Notes: generated by a model not told the origin, from the sequence alone. 64,000 nucleotides of DNA from Nicotiana tabacum (GCF_000715075.1 NC_134089.1:103361157-103425156), one strand, 5' to 3'; positions 47,556 to 59,780 are shown, counted from the first letter of the stretch. Translations and numbers: made by a program.

Positions 47556-49240
47556 TTCTCTTTTTACTGGTTCTAATGACATGGCATGCACAGCGGATCT
47601 TCGACCTAGTCTAATAAATCAATCCGACTCCGACTTAAGGATACAAGAGGACGAGTGTGACGATGAGTCTGAATATGACTGGGATGAAGACTTCGAAGAA
47701 ATAAATCGAGAACTGTGCCAGTTTGAAGAGAAACCCAAGCCTAATCTGAATGACATGGAGGCTGTAAATCTAGGAGATGCGGATAATGTCAGAGAAACCA
47801 AAATCAGCATCCACATTGAGCCAAACGTCAGGGAAGAATTGATCAAAACCCTCGTGGAATTCAAAGATGTTTTTGCATGGTCGTATGATGATATGCCGGG
47901 ATTAAGCACCAATCTAGTGGTTCACAAATTGCCCACTGACCCGGCATACCCTCCGGTCAAGAAAAAGCTAAGGAAATTTAAAACAGAGATGAGTGTAAAG
48001 ATCAAAGAAGAGGTGATTAAGCAGTTGCAGGCGAAGGTCATTCGGGTCACTTGATATCCCGAGTAGTTGGCCAATATGGTACCCGTGCCGAAGAAGGACG
48101 GGAAAATCAGGGTGTGCATCGACTACCGCAATCTCAACAAAGCAAGTCCTAAGGATAACTTTCCGTTTCCCAACATCCATATCCTGATCGATAATTGCGC
48201 TAGGCACGAGATCGTATCCTTTGTGGATTGCTATGCAGGATATCATCAGATCTTAATGGACGAAGAAGATGCGGAAAAGATAGCTTTCATTACACCATGG
48301 GGAATTTACTGCTACCAGGTCATGCCATTCGAACTGAAAAATGTTGGGGCAACGTACATGCGAGCAATGACTACTGTGTTTCACGACATGATACACAAAG
48401 AAATTGAGGTGTACGTAGATGATGTGATCATAAAGTCTCGGCAACAGGGAGACCATGTAGCGGACCTAAGGAGATTTTTTTCAAAGACTCCGAAGGTATG
48501 ATATCAAGCTCAACCCGGCCAAATGCGCATTCGGAGTTCCATCAGGAAAGTTGTTAGGATTCATCATCAGTCGACGGGGTATTGAGTTAGACTCATCCAA
48601 GATCAAATCCATCCAAGATTTGCCACTGCCAAAGAACAAAACGGAGGTAATGAGTCTATTAGGGAGGTTAAATTATATCAGCAGGTTCATCGCCCAACTC
48701 ACGGCGACTTGTGAACCCATATTTCGGCTGCTGAAAAAATATGCTGCGGTAGAGTGGACGGCGGAGTGTCAAGAGGCTTTCGACCAAATCAAAGGGTATA
48801 TGTCCAATCCACCTGTGTTAGTTCCCCCTGAGCCAGGGAGGTCATTAATTATTTATCTGACGGTCCTGGAGAATTCGTTTGGTTGTATATTAGGGCAACA
48901 CGATGTCACAGGAAGGAAGGAGTAGGCCATTTATTATCTTAGCAAGAAGTTCACAGTGTATGAGGTCAAGTACACTCAACTCAAGAAAACCTGCTGCGCC
49001 CTGACTTGTGTGGCTCAGAAGTTGAAGCACTACCTGTCCTCGTATACTACTTATCTCATATCCCGTTTGGACCCATTGAAGTACATTTTTCAGAAACCTA
49101 TGCCTACAGGGAGGTTAGCAAAATGGCAAATTTTGCTCACAGAGTTTGATATCGTCTATGTGACGAGGACGACCATGAAAGCCCAAGCGCTGGCCGACCA
49201 TTTGCAGAGAATCCCGTTGATGAAAAATACGAGCCTTTAA
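47556..49240 (+). pseudogene. pol (RT-RH): Ogre reverse transcriptase and degenerate first RNase H
   Basis: Acidic N-terminus (DEDFEEINREL), then RT: FAWSYDDMPG (~47870), VPVPKKDGKIRVCIDYRNLN (~48080), FVDCYAGYHQILM (~48220), and the catalytic YVDDV at ~48412. After RT: YLTVLENSFGCILGQ (~48856) is where the first RNase H should begin, but its catalytic aspartate is absent; YYLSKKF and KLKHYLSSY follow. Damage: stops at 48052, 48064 and 48923, a one-base shift in a run of seven T near 48476, and a one-base deletion near 49197. RT copies element RNA to DNA inside cytoplasmic particles. Loss of the first RNase H active site is the Tat-lineage pattern, compensated by a second RNase H. Confidence 0.88.
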
Positions 49241-51033
49241 GGACGTATTTTCCCGACGAAGAAGTAATGCATACAGGTGAGCTGGAATTACCCGAGGAAC
49301 CGGGTTGGAAGCTTTTCTTCGATGGAGCTGCGAACGCGAAAGGGGTTAGAATAGGAGCAGTACTCATTTTTGAAACAGGACGTCACTAGCCTGTTACAAC
49401 TCAGCTACGCTTCTATTGTACCAATAATATGGCCGAGTACGAAGCCTGCATTTTGGGGCTGCGATTAGCTGCGGACATGGATGTCCAAGACGTTCTGGTT
49501 TTGGGAGACTCGGACCTCTTGGTACATCAGATTCAGGGTGAATGGGAAACACGGGATTTGAAACTCATACCCTATCGACAATGTTTGCACGATCTGAGCA
49601 AGCGATTTCGATCAGTGGAATTCAAACATATCCCAAGAGTCCATAACGAGGTTGTCGATGCATTGGCCACCTTAGCATCAATGTTACACCACCCCGACAA
49701 AATGTATGTTGACCCGTTGCACATTCAGGTTCGTGATCAGCATGCTTATTGCAATGCGGTAGAAGAGGAAGTAGATGGCGAGCCTTGGTTTCATGATATA
49801 AAGGAATACCTCAAAATGGGGATGTATCCTGAACAGGCCACTGGAGACCAAAAAAGAGCCCTTCGGCGTTTGTCGAATGGTTTCTTCCTCAGTGGAGGAG
49901 TGTTGTACAGAAGAACCCCAGACTTGGGATTGTTAAGATGTATAGACGCCAGTCAAGCCACAACGGTTATGGCAGAGGTGCATGCTGGAGTTTGCGGGCC
50001 ACATATGAGCGTATATGTATTGACAAAGAAGATCCTTCGAGCAGGGTACTATTGGCTCACCATGGAGCATGACTGTATCACTTTCGTGAGGAAATGTCAT
50101 CAGTGTCAGATACATGGAGATCTGATTCATTCTCCGCCGACAGAGTTGCATACGATGTCAGCACCCTGGCCATTTGTCGCATGGGGCATGGATGTCATTG
50201 GGCATATCGAGCCGGCAGCGGCCAACGGCCATAGGTTCATTCTGGTGACCATCGACTACTTCACCAAATGGGTTGAGGCTAAAACCTTCAAGTCGGTAAC
50301 TAAAAAGGCAGTGGTGGATTTTGTTCACTCCCATATCATCTGCAGATTTGGGATCCCAAAAGTGATCATCACGGATAATGGTGCAAATCTTAACAGCAAC
50401 CTGATGAGAGAGGTATGCCAACAATTCAAGATTACACACCGCAATTCCACCCCATATCGCCCCAAGGCGAATGGAGCGGTCGAAGCAGCCAATAAGAACA
50501 TCAAGAAAATACTGCGGAAGATGGTGGAAGGATCTAGACAATGGCACAAAAAATTACCATTTGCTTTGTTGGGTTATCGCACTACAGTCTGGACTTCCAT
50601 AGGTGCAACTCCTTATTTGTTGGTATACGGAACTGAGGCAGTAATACCAGCGGAGGTCGAAATTCCGTCCTTCCGGATTGTCGCTGAAGCCGAGATTGAT
50701 GATGATGAATGGGTCAAAGCTCGACTAGAACAATTGAGCTTGATAGACGAAAAAAAATTGGCAGCAGTGTGCCATGGTCAGTTGTATCAGAAGAGAATGG
50801 CAAGAGCGTACAATAAGAAGGTGTGCCCCAGAAAGTTTGAAGTAGGGCAGCAAGTATTGAAACGGATCCTCCCGCACCAGGTCGAAGCAAAAGGCAAGTT
50901 CGCCCCGAATTGGAAAGGGCCTTATATCGTGACCAGAGTGTTGTCCAACGGTGCTTTATGTCTAACAGATATCGAGGGAAGATGTGTCGACATGGCTATC
51001 AATTCTGATGCAGTCAAGAGATATTATGTGTAA
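49241..51033 (+). pseudogene. pol (aRH-INT): Ogre second RNase H and DD35E integrase
   Basis: A second RNase H begins ~49300: FFDGA (Asp at 49321), AEYEA (~49435), GDSD (Asp at 49507) and NEVVDAL (~49650) supply the D-E-D-D set; Tat-lineage elements are known to have gained such an archaeal-type domain. A TAG at 49387 interrupts it; from 49429 to the stop at 51033 the frame is open for 534 codons. Integrase: zinc-binding H185-x6-H192...C223-x2-C226 (counted from 49429), catalytic Asp255, Asp316 and Glu352, an exact DD35E spacing, then a GPYIV module near the end. No chromodomain. Integrase inserts the cDNA; its motifs all survive here. Confidence 0.9.
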
Positions 51034-51700
51034 TTTCTTTGATTATGGTGGTTATTGGTTCGTTTGTTTGTATTTGGTACTTATTGGATAATGAAATGAC
51101 GGAGGCAATTCTTTCTTCTATCCAAACACATTTAACCCTTGCTTCCCCCTTTTGAGCCTTAAGTTATTCTTTCATACCCCTCTTTTGGAATCACTAATGA
51201 AAAAAAAAGATATGAAAAAGAAAAAAAAAGAAAGAGAAATTAAAAGAAAAATGAAAAAAAAGAGATAAAAATCACAAGAAAAACAAAAGCGTTGGGAACT
51301 ACGTTTGACCTGATTCCTCAAAAAGGATACATAGGCGTCTCACGGCTCGGTCATAGTGTGCATAATGCGCATAGCTCAACATAGTGTAAATAATAAAATT
51401 CCCCAAGCAAGAGAACTGGGGCAGGAGTTCTATTTTTTGAATCTCCGAAAAGGGTTTGATTCCAAGACCCATCAAAGTTACATTTTTTGACACACAAAAC
51501 CAACATCGATATCCCAAAAGACCTCCCGATCAGTATCCAAGAAGTGCCAAGTTAGGTCAATGGGAGCCGAGAATAATACGATGACCCCCAGCAAAGAAGG
51601 GGATCATAAATGAGAAATAAAGTGATAGCTAGAAAGAATCTCCGAAAGAAAGAGTCGTGTCGGCAGCACCCCAATTCCCCGTTGAAGGGCAAAATGAGAG

Positions 51701-51880
51701 AGTCTTATCGGTGAAAACCTTCGCAGGCACCATAAGGCGACGAAAGATGAGTGAGATAAAACGAGAGAGTCTTATCGGTGAAAACCTTCACATGCACCGT
51801 AAGGCGCCGGGAGCTGAGAGAAAAAGATAGAGTCTTATTAGTGAAAACCCCTCGAAGGGCACTGTAAGGCGACAAGACAG
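51701..51880 (+). repeat. ~65-bp tandem repeat x3 in Ogre 3' region
   Basis: AGTCTTAT(C/T)(G/A)GTGAAAACC begins at 51701, 51768 and 51831 (spacing 67 and 63), each followed by GGCACC(A/G)TAAGGCG-like sequence. Confidence 0.9.
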
Positions 51881-52885
51881 ATTGGAAAAAGGACCCGCAT
51901 TTGCGAAGAGGTGGACACCTATTTATCCCCAGCAAGTAAGGTCATCAGGCAGGTTGATTGATACAAATAGACTGGGTCGGGAATCCATGGTGCATGACAT
52001 GATCACAAGGACCAGTCATACCATCCAGATAAGTTCTTTCCTTTTTCTTCTTTCCCCTCAGCGTTTGTTCAGAAAGATTTTTCTCCTTTTTTCTATCTTT
52101 TTCATTTCTTTCCAGAAATTTGTTTTAAAAAGGATTTTTCAGAGCTTACTACCATGGGCCAAAGTGGTACAAAGAAAAATGCGAATGGGACAGGCCAAAG
52201 CTGAGGCAATAAGACAAAAGGCGTTTGTTGCAAAACCAAAGGACAAACTGTTTAGGAAGTTAAGGGTGACGTGAAGAAAAACGGAAAACGACGGTTGAGG
52301 GACTTATGGACCAAGTTTCAAGAAGATCCCCCCGCAGAACGTCAATAAATCACGGACCAAGGTCCTATGTGGTCTGACACCACAGGCAGGGAGAATAATC
52401 CGCTGCAAGATAATCCTAACAGTCCTATCCCCGATAAGGTTACCCCCAGGTGACAACATTCTATGCCTTGCAGTTCTGGGAGGAAATAAACTTTTAGGAG
52501 AGTGGTTTTGGGATTAAAGAGGACTCCCACAGCTTGTTCTGAAACGAGAAAGCAGGGAAGGGATAAATGGAAAACCATCCCCAGCAGGCATGTCACCCCC
52601 ATCAAGCAACTTTATCCCCCAACCAGTTTTTGGGAGCGCAGGGCAAGGAAAAGGGAAAGGAACAATCATACCCCGGCAGGAGCGACACGATCACTCACCA
52701 TGTTAAAACTAACAAGATTCTCTTTGATTTTCTACAGGAAAATAAAGGCCGATGATGGCGGAAAAACACGCCATAAGAAAGGTCACCAAAACCGGGGCAG
52801 AATATTTTCTGCCGTTGTTCAAAAGTTTCTCGGATGAACGAGGAAACAAATTCATATAGAATACATTTCTATCTTTTCTTTTGTC

Positions 52886-53520
52886 CTAGGTCGCCCACCA
52901 GTATAATGCGGGAATACATTCATGTTCTAGGTCGCCCACCAGTATAATACGGGAATACATTTCTGTCTTTTCATTTTGTTCTAGGTCGCCCACCAGTATA
53001 ATGCGGGAATACATTCATGTTCTAGGTCGCCCACCAGTATAATGCGGGAATACATTCATGTTCTAGGTCGCCCACCAGTATAATATGGGAATACATCTTG
53101 TTCTAGGTCGCCCACTAGTATAATGCGGGAATACATTTCTGTCTTTTTTTTTGTTCTAGGTCGCCCACCAGTATAATGCAGGAATACATTTCTGTAATTT
53201 CATTTTTGTTCTAGGTCGCCCACCAGTATAATACGGGAATACATTTCTGTCTTTTCATTTTGTTCTAGGTCGCCCACCAGTATAATGCGGGAATACATTC
53301 ATGTTCTAGGTCGCCTACCAGTATAATGCGGGAATACATTTCTGTCTTTTCATTTCTGTTCTAGGTCGCCCACCAGTATAATGCGGGAATACATTTCTGT
53401 CTCTTCATTTTGTTCTACGTCGCCCACCAGTATAATGCGGGAATACATTTATGTTCTAGGTCACCCACCAGTATGATGTGGGCATACATTTCATATTTTT
53501 GCATTCAGGCGCCCACCTGT
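52886..53520 (+). repeat. Minisatellite of two unit lengths (~41 and ~54 bp), 13 copies plus a degenerate one
   Basis: CTAGGTCGCCCACCAGTATA starts at 52886, 52927, 52981, 53022, 53063, 53103, 53156, 53211, 53265, 53306, 53361, 53415 (CTACG variant) and 53456, with a decayed copy near 53505. Spacings are 41, 54, 41, 41, 40, 53, 55, 54, 41, 55, 54, 41. Long units add a T-rich spacer (TCTGTCTTTTCATTTT) to the short unit. Confidence 0.95.
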
Positions 53521-54238
53521 ATAACGAGAGGAATAATTTTCAGTCTTATACTGCAGATCTCGAAGTCAGTAACTCACCGGAAGGTAGAAGGTTACAACAA
53601 GAATCCCCAGCAGGAAACAATAAAAATCCCCAACACCGGAAAGCGGAAGGTTACAACAAGAGGTCCCAGCACAAAGTCAAGCGCATGAGTCAAAAGGAAG
53701 AAAAGACGCGGCTTGTGGACATCGAATTATGCCCGGCATAACAAATCTGATGAAGAAAGCCGTATCCCCAGAGGAACCGCCGAAAAGCTTAATGAAGGAA
53801 GCCATATCCCCAGCAGACCGAACAAAATGATAAAAACTGGTATTCAGAAAGGCAAAAGGCCAGTATCATCCCCAAATTCACGGAAGAAAAGCACCGGAGG
53901 AGGCACAAGCCGACAAGAAAGCAAGGCAACAAGAACAATGTAATAAGGAGACCGGTAGAGCAGCAATAACAGCATACAGCAGTAGTAACATCATACAATA
54001 GCAGTAACAGCATACAACAGCAGCGAACATTACAGTCACATGGTAGTCCCAGCTACCGAAACTTCCCGGACTACATTAACCTGATTCCCTTCTAGCCAGA
54101 GGTATGTAGGAAACCTTTGAGGCAAGGGTTCGGTTAAATAATTTTTCCAAAAAATGCTTCACACGGAGTACTCCAACGGGCAAAAATCGCTCGTACCCGC
54201 TCACTTTATCTTTGCACGAAAACTCTCTGTGTTTTCGG

Positions 54239-54253
54239 ACAAAGAGGGACAGC
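54239..54253 (+). promoter_or_regulatory. Polypurine tract of Ogre element
   Basis: ACAAAGAGGGACAGC directly before TGTGAGC, the start of the 3' LTR; this is where plus-strand DNA synthesis would be primed. Confidence 0.75.
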
Positions 54254-57200
54254 TGTGAGCACGTGATTTTTGATTCACGGAAACTACTCCAAAAGAAATC
54301 GAAAATAAAGCAAGTTACCTTCGGGTACAATTTTGAGAATATGCGTGACATTTTGATAATTGTTCTATCCGTAAACACTCACCTTGCAATAGTTGAAAAT
54401 ACAAAAATACATGTTGCATGCATTTAGGAATTAATGGTACATTTAGAAATTAATTAACCATAATTTGGTTAAAAGAAAATCAAAAATATATGCATGTGTG
54501 TTTCTTGTCATTGAGTGATTTTATTTAAATTTGTGTGTTAATTATTATAGGTGTTAAATAATATGTGTGTAATTTTATTTTTGATTTTACAATTTATTTA
54601 GGATTTTTGTTTAATTTTGGTAATCCTAAGTGGGTAAAATATCAAGGAAACCTGGTTTGGGCCAGGTGGAACCAAACTTTCAGTCCCAAACCAACCACAT
54701 GGATCCAGTCCAAACGCAGGCTGCCCAGGCTCGGCCCCAAACGACGTCGTATCAGCATCCCCGTCTTGAGTCATTGATTTGATTCAAATGAACGGTCCCG
54801 ATCAGGCCACTCATTAAACCTCAACGACGCCGTTGCAGGCACATTGATCTGAGCCGTCCAACCCCATCGATCCAACGGATCCAGGCCCTCCCCTAGACCC
54901 GTTAACCTGACCCGATCCATTCCCATACCCGGTCTCACCCACCACTATGCCCAAACGACGTCGTCCCCCTCCTGTGAATAGATCCTGGCCATCAATCTCA
55001 CCTGATCCAACGGCCAGGATCTAAATCCCTAAGTCGTATATAAGCCTAACCCTTTTACCCTTCCCCCTATCCAAGCACCCCACCCTGCTCCTTCGTCTCT
55101 CTCAGAAAGATCTCAAACACCCCCAAAACCCTAGCAGCCTCCCTGGTTCCCTTTCAACAAAAACCCGGCGGCAAGGACGCCGGTGACTACAATAGCTACA
55201 CCACTGGACCTACAAGCCACCCTGAACATAAATCCCTTGTCACTTAACTTCGAATCACCTCCAGGGTGCTCGAATCTATGATCAAAGATTCGAGCCAAAA
55301 CCCTAAGTCACCTGATGAGTCCCAAATTCACCCCAGTCACTCCCCTAACATCCCTCATACCCTAATCAACTTTTGTTTCGTTCGAATCTAGGTAGAACTC
55401 TTCGAACCACAGATCTAAGCTCAAGAACCCTAAAAATTGAACCCATGGGGGTCCGTCCAAATCAATACCAGGTTGGGGTCTAATAGACCTTAATCGATGT
55501 GTTCTCAGTCGAGAACACTTCGATTAAAGTCCGTTCGACCTCAAAAAGGGTCGAGTCCAGTTCGAGCATGGGTCATTTTGTTTTTAAGTTTCAGAGGTAA
55601 ATTTCCCTTTCTTTCCTTCTGTTTGTGGGCTATTTGTGTTTGTTTACATGCTAGTTTAATTTGTTTGATTTTTCTGTCATTTTTCCTTTAATTCTGTCCC
55701 GTCCTCATAAGACCTTTCATTTGGTCGATTGTTATTTTGTTTGTGTTTGAATATGTTTTGTGATATACATGTTTGAGTTAATTAATGTCGTCAGTCATAT
55801 AGATTCACTATGTCGTGCAAAATGGTTGAAGGCAGTTAATGCCCCGTTCATTTGTTTGATCGACTGATTATTCTACGTCATGATTAGTATAGTCGATTAG
55901 ATAAACGTCGTCGATTAGCTTTATAGTATTGAATGTTCAAATATTCTGAGTCGTATAGCTTCATAGGATGGATCGAGTCATTGTCGTTCATTGGATATTT
56001 GACATTGTTTGAAAATTGTTTGTAACTGCAATACAAATAATTAGAACTCAGTCTAGGGCAGCTTTGAATTTGAACTTTCAGAAGTTCAAAATGTCCTACT
56101 GTTGCAATAGGATAATACAGTAATAATCAGGGTTTAACAGGGGCAATTTGAGGGTTTGAAAAGAGCAGAAATTACTAGTTTAAGTGAGCTGATGATAGGG
56201 TACTGAAAGAGGATTTAAACTAATGTAATAGTTGGGAATCAAACTTGGTAGCATGGGGGTTGATTTAATATTAAAGGCTGCAAATACCTTTGGGCAGAAA
56301 ACACATGCTAGGGGGCTGTCAAGAGGATGGGCATTGGGGAGTTTTGATTAGTTTAAAGGAGTCATGGGCAGAGTGGAAGGCAAAAGGAATCAAGGCAGCT
56401 TGGGGGCCTGCCATTTTCTGCCTATAAATAGGTTTATTTAGAACAAAAAAGGGGGGTCTTCCAACTTTGAGATGTGAATTTAGTATTGAAAGCATAGGTT
56501 GGAAGATTATTAAGTGTTCAGAGAGAAATAAAGCTGTTAGTTTTAAAAGGCAAAAGGTTGGGGCTGGTCAGGTTTTGGTTTGGATATGGTTGGTTTGTTC
56601 AAGCTGTTTTGGTAAGTCCGATTGTTTGATTGTCACGCTACTTCCTGTCAAGTCTTTTATCTAGTTGGGTTGTTACTATTTCAGTAGGGTACTCTGGGTT
56701 TCTGTATGTTGCTGGATTACTTTTGGTTTCATTGCTATTGAAGTTGTTATTGGATGTTCGTTGAGCTATTGTGATTGTGGAACTGCTGTTGCTGTTTTGT
56801 TACTGTTGTGTTACTGCTATCCGTTGCTTGTCGATGTTGTTATTACTGTTACGGTTGCCCAGCTGTTGTTGTTGATCTTCTTCTTCTTCTTGTTCTTGTT
56901 TCCAATCTCAGGTACACAACTGATACACTATCAATGTAGACTGGAAATTGAAACCTGAGTATAGAAATGGAGAGTTGAAGTGCCTCTTTCGAATTTGCTT
57001 TAGTTGTATATTGAATGTTAAGCCGTGTATAATAGTTCATGTATTCCATTAGAATCACGTCTGGGTTTGTTTGGATTTTGTTTCAATGGGTAATTGTTTG
57101 GCCCTAGCTTTCAATATAATTAGAGTTCGTTTGACTCAGCATTTAGTCTAAAAGGCAAAAATCCGAAATAATGAAGATCTCATGTTGATTTCAGTTTCAA

Positions 57201-58773
57201 GTTGAAAGCATGTCCCCATAGCTTTAGCGGTGCAATAGTTAGTTGACAAAGTCATTAACAGTTGGTTTCGAGTGTCATATAATCAGATAGGAACCTAGTA
57301 TGAATTCACGCCCTTAAATTTGTAGAATTCGTAGGCTTGACATACTTGTGGCGCGATTCAAGAAATGTAGAAAGGCTAAGAACTTTAACCCAATAGTTTA
57401 TTCAGGTTAACAAGCAAGTTAAGTAACTTTCATAACCATCAGTAATTAAAGTTGGCTTAGCTTCAAGTAATTGAAAACAATTAGTCCCAACGGTTCATTT
57501 CGTCTAACAATGTGGGTTCAAAAATTAGTTAGAAGATACTTTATCCCTTTTGAATACGTATTGCCTGTCAATTCCGTATTTGGTTATAATTTCAGCTTCA
57601 GTAGTATCGGCTTATAGATTGAGGCATGAGACAACTTCCTTTCGCGCAAAGTTTGATTGTAATTTGCTAGCTGCGTTTGCTTGAATCCGTGAAATAAATG
57701 ACTGATCTTGTCAAGCATGTAAATAAAGTAGGACCTTTTCTTCTTCCATTTAGAGACGGACGGAAAATATATATAGTTGCTTTAGATTATCCTTAAAAAT
57801 AAAAATGAGACGAGCCTCACCCAAATAAAAATACAAATTGCGGGGCCCTCAATAATGGATCATAATAAATACTTAGGATTTGGGATGGACTGTTTAGTAA
57901 ATTTCACTGCCTTTCCCAAAGATAATAACGCGTTAGCCTCTTTAGACGCGATTTAATTAAGTTACTTTCCTAAAATCGGGTGCACATTTATGTGACCCAA
58001 ATCCAAATCTCAGCGGAGTTGAAATGTGTCTCTAATCATGGGTACATTGATTGTGACGTGGTTCGAGATGCGTGTCCATGACGTTGCAAAATTCCTTTTA
58101 AAAAAAATAAGAATGAGATGAGCCTCGCCAAATAAAAATACAAAATTGCGGGGCCCTCAGTAACTGTTTGCTTTAAAATTTCTTAGATTTCGGGACGGAC
58201 CGTTTAGCAAAATTCCAAGGCCCTACCCAAAGAAAAATGATACGCTAGTCGCTTTAGGCGCGCCTTTAATAATTTAATTTTCTTAAACTCGGGTGCACAT
58301 TTATGTGACTCAAATCCAAATATCAATGGAGTCAAAGTGTGTCGACGACCGCGGGCACATTGATTGTGACGCGGTTTGAGGTACATTTTCACAACGTTGC
58401 AATTCCTTGTAAAAGATAATAATAATGATTATGAAAACGGTAAAAAGATAAAATTTGCACGTAAGTTCATACTTGTATAAAATCAGATAATCAAGCCGAA
58501 TATAACAGTTAAGCGACCGTGCTAGAACCACGGAACTCGAGAATGCCTAACACCTTCTCCCGGGTTAACAGAATTCCTTATCCGGATTTCTGGTGCGCAG
58601 ACTATAATATGGAGTCATTCTTTTCCTCGATTTGGGATTAAATTGGTGACTTGGGACACCCTAAATCTCCCAAGTGGCGACTCTGAAATAAATAAATAAA
58701 TACCATTTCGATTGTCCTTTAATTGGAAAAAACTCCTACGCCCCTCGCGGGGACGGAAAAAGGAGGTGTGACA
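54254..58773 (+). mobile_element. 3' LTR of Ogre element (4,520 bp)
   Basis: Same length as the 5' LTR, same ends, and the same inner features: ACGACGTCGT-type boxes (~54738-54965), hairpin arms (54980-54990, 55012-55022), TATA boxes (55037, 56423) and the 313-bp duplication (~57800-58415). It is followed by CCTTA, the duplicated target. Confidence 0.95.
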
Positions 58774-58778
58774 CCTTA
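58774..58778. repeat. Target-site duplication CCTTA (right), Ogre element
   Basis: Matches 35587-35591 and directly follows the 3' LTR end at 58773. Confidence 0.95.
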
Positions 58779-59020
58779 GATTATAAAATTATGTTCATGT
58801 ACTTTTCAAATAGAAGATGTTTTTTCTTCATATCAGCTTTGTAAACTCTACTCTTAGAAGCTCATAATTTGTACTACCAGTCATTGGGAAATGTAATAGA
58901 TCCAAATAATTTATTTTTTAATTGACTTATTAGCAATATTGAAATTGGATAGTTATTAGTTGGCTTACCTAGCGAATTGGGTTAGGTGCCATCACGACTA
59001 GTGGATTTTGGGTCATGACA
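58774..59020 (+). mobile_element. Host chromovirus 3' LTR, piece 3 of 3
   Basis: Begins with the duplicated CCTTA and ends GGTGCCATCACGACTAGTGG...GGGTCATGACA at 59020, the usual terminus of this LTR family (compare 63585-63616 and, reversed, 12090-12135). The three pieces add up to ~3.19 kb once the target repeats are counted once. Confidence 0.75.
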
Positions 59021-59780
59021 TATATAATTTCTGCTCAATTCCATAAGCATTTCGTGTTCTAATCCCATTTTTATCAAAACTAAGGTTTTTCAACAAAATC
59101 CTATAATTTTCACAATTTTTGTTAAATATCTACCAAAAATTGGTGTATTAAACTCACATTAAGTAGTAGTTACTTACCTTACAAGATAGGTGAAAAATAA
59201 CTCTCCAAGAGCTCCAAATCGGATAAACCAAAGTGAAATGAGAGAAAATGAACCCAAGTCCCGATTTAAAATATGTCACTGCCCAAATGACCCTTCATCG
59301 CGATCGCATAAGGAGACTCGCAATCGCAAAGGCAAAGCTGGCCCAGGCCCAGGAGTTCTTCATCATGAACGTGAGGGAAGACACACGAACGTGAAGGCTT
59401 GCCCACGCTGAGCTTCACGAATTCGGTCCTCCCTTCACGAACGCGAAGATCAAAGGCGGCTGACCCATCCAGGCCCTTTATTCTACGTGAACGCAAGTCT
59501 GTCCATGCGAAGCAAAGTCCACAGGTCTTCAAGCTTCGCGAACGCAACCCATGGTTCGCGAATGCGGGGCAAAATGCTTAGTCCCCTAATTCCATCTTCG
59601 CGAACCTAAATGCTCCTCCGCGTTTGCAAAGAAGGAAACTAGAACCAACAATAGCAAATTTTTAAACATTGCTCCGGATGGTCAAAATTGACCCGGGACC
59701 CCCATCCAATTGAACCAACAAGTCCATAAAAATAATACGGACATGCTCGAAGCCTCGGAACACATAAAATAATATTGAAA
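59021..59780 (-). mobile_element. Chromovirus LTR fragment, reversed
   Basis: Read on the minus strand this has the order of the middle of the chromovirus LTR: a GGACTTGTTGG segment (~59715), GTCCCGGGTCAATTTTG (~59690), a GCGA-word cluster (59270-59640), then the flank that would lead to the LTR end. It is cut by the end of the host chromovirus LTR at 59020 and by a right-pointing LTR fragment near 59780. Open frames at 59190-59581 fall in the GCGA cluster and are not genes. Confidence 0.6.

Larger units (their letters stand above)
51034..54253 (+). mobile_element. Ogre 3' untranslated region with tandem repeats and polypurine tract
   Basis: 3.2 kb without a credible gene. It starts with purine-rich runs (51200-51290), then holds ~65-bp repeats (51701-51880), the 41/54-bp minisatellite (52886-53510), a two-copy block with GGTTACAACAAGA (~53590 and ~53650), and AACAGCA/GTAACA-rich simple sequence (53960-54030). 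The polypurine tract ends against the LTR at 54254. Frames such as 51882-52274 and 52502-52837 are not conserved proteins as far as I can tell. Confidence 0.85.

Noticed and set aside
51882..52837. Frames downstream of integrase as an env-like or accessory gene
   Set aside because: No signal peptide plus membrane segment in a consistent frame, overlap of several frames, and a position inside a repeat-rich untranslated region.
52886..53520. Regular repeats with spacers resembling a CRISPR array
   Set aside because: Spacers are near-identical T-rich sequence rather than unique, there are no cas genes, and the array sits in the 3' region of a plant retrotransposon.
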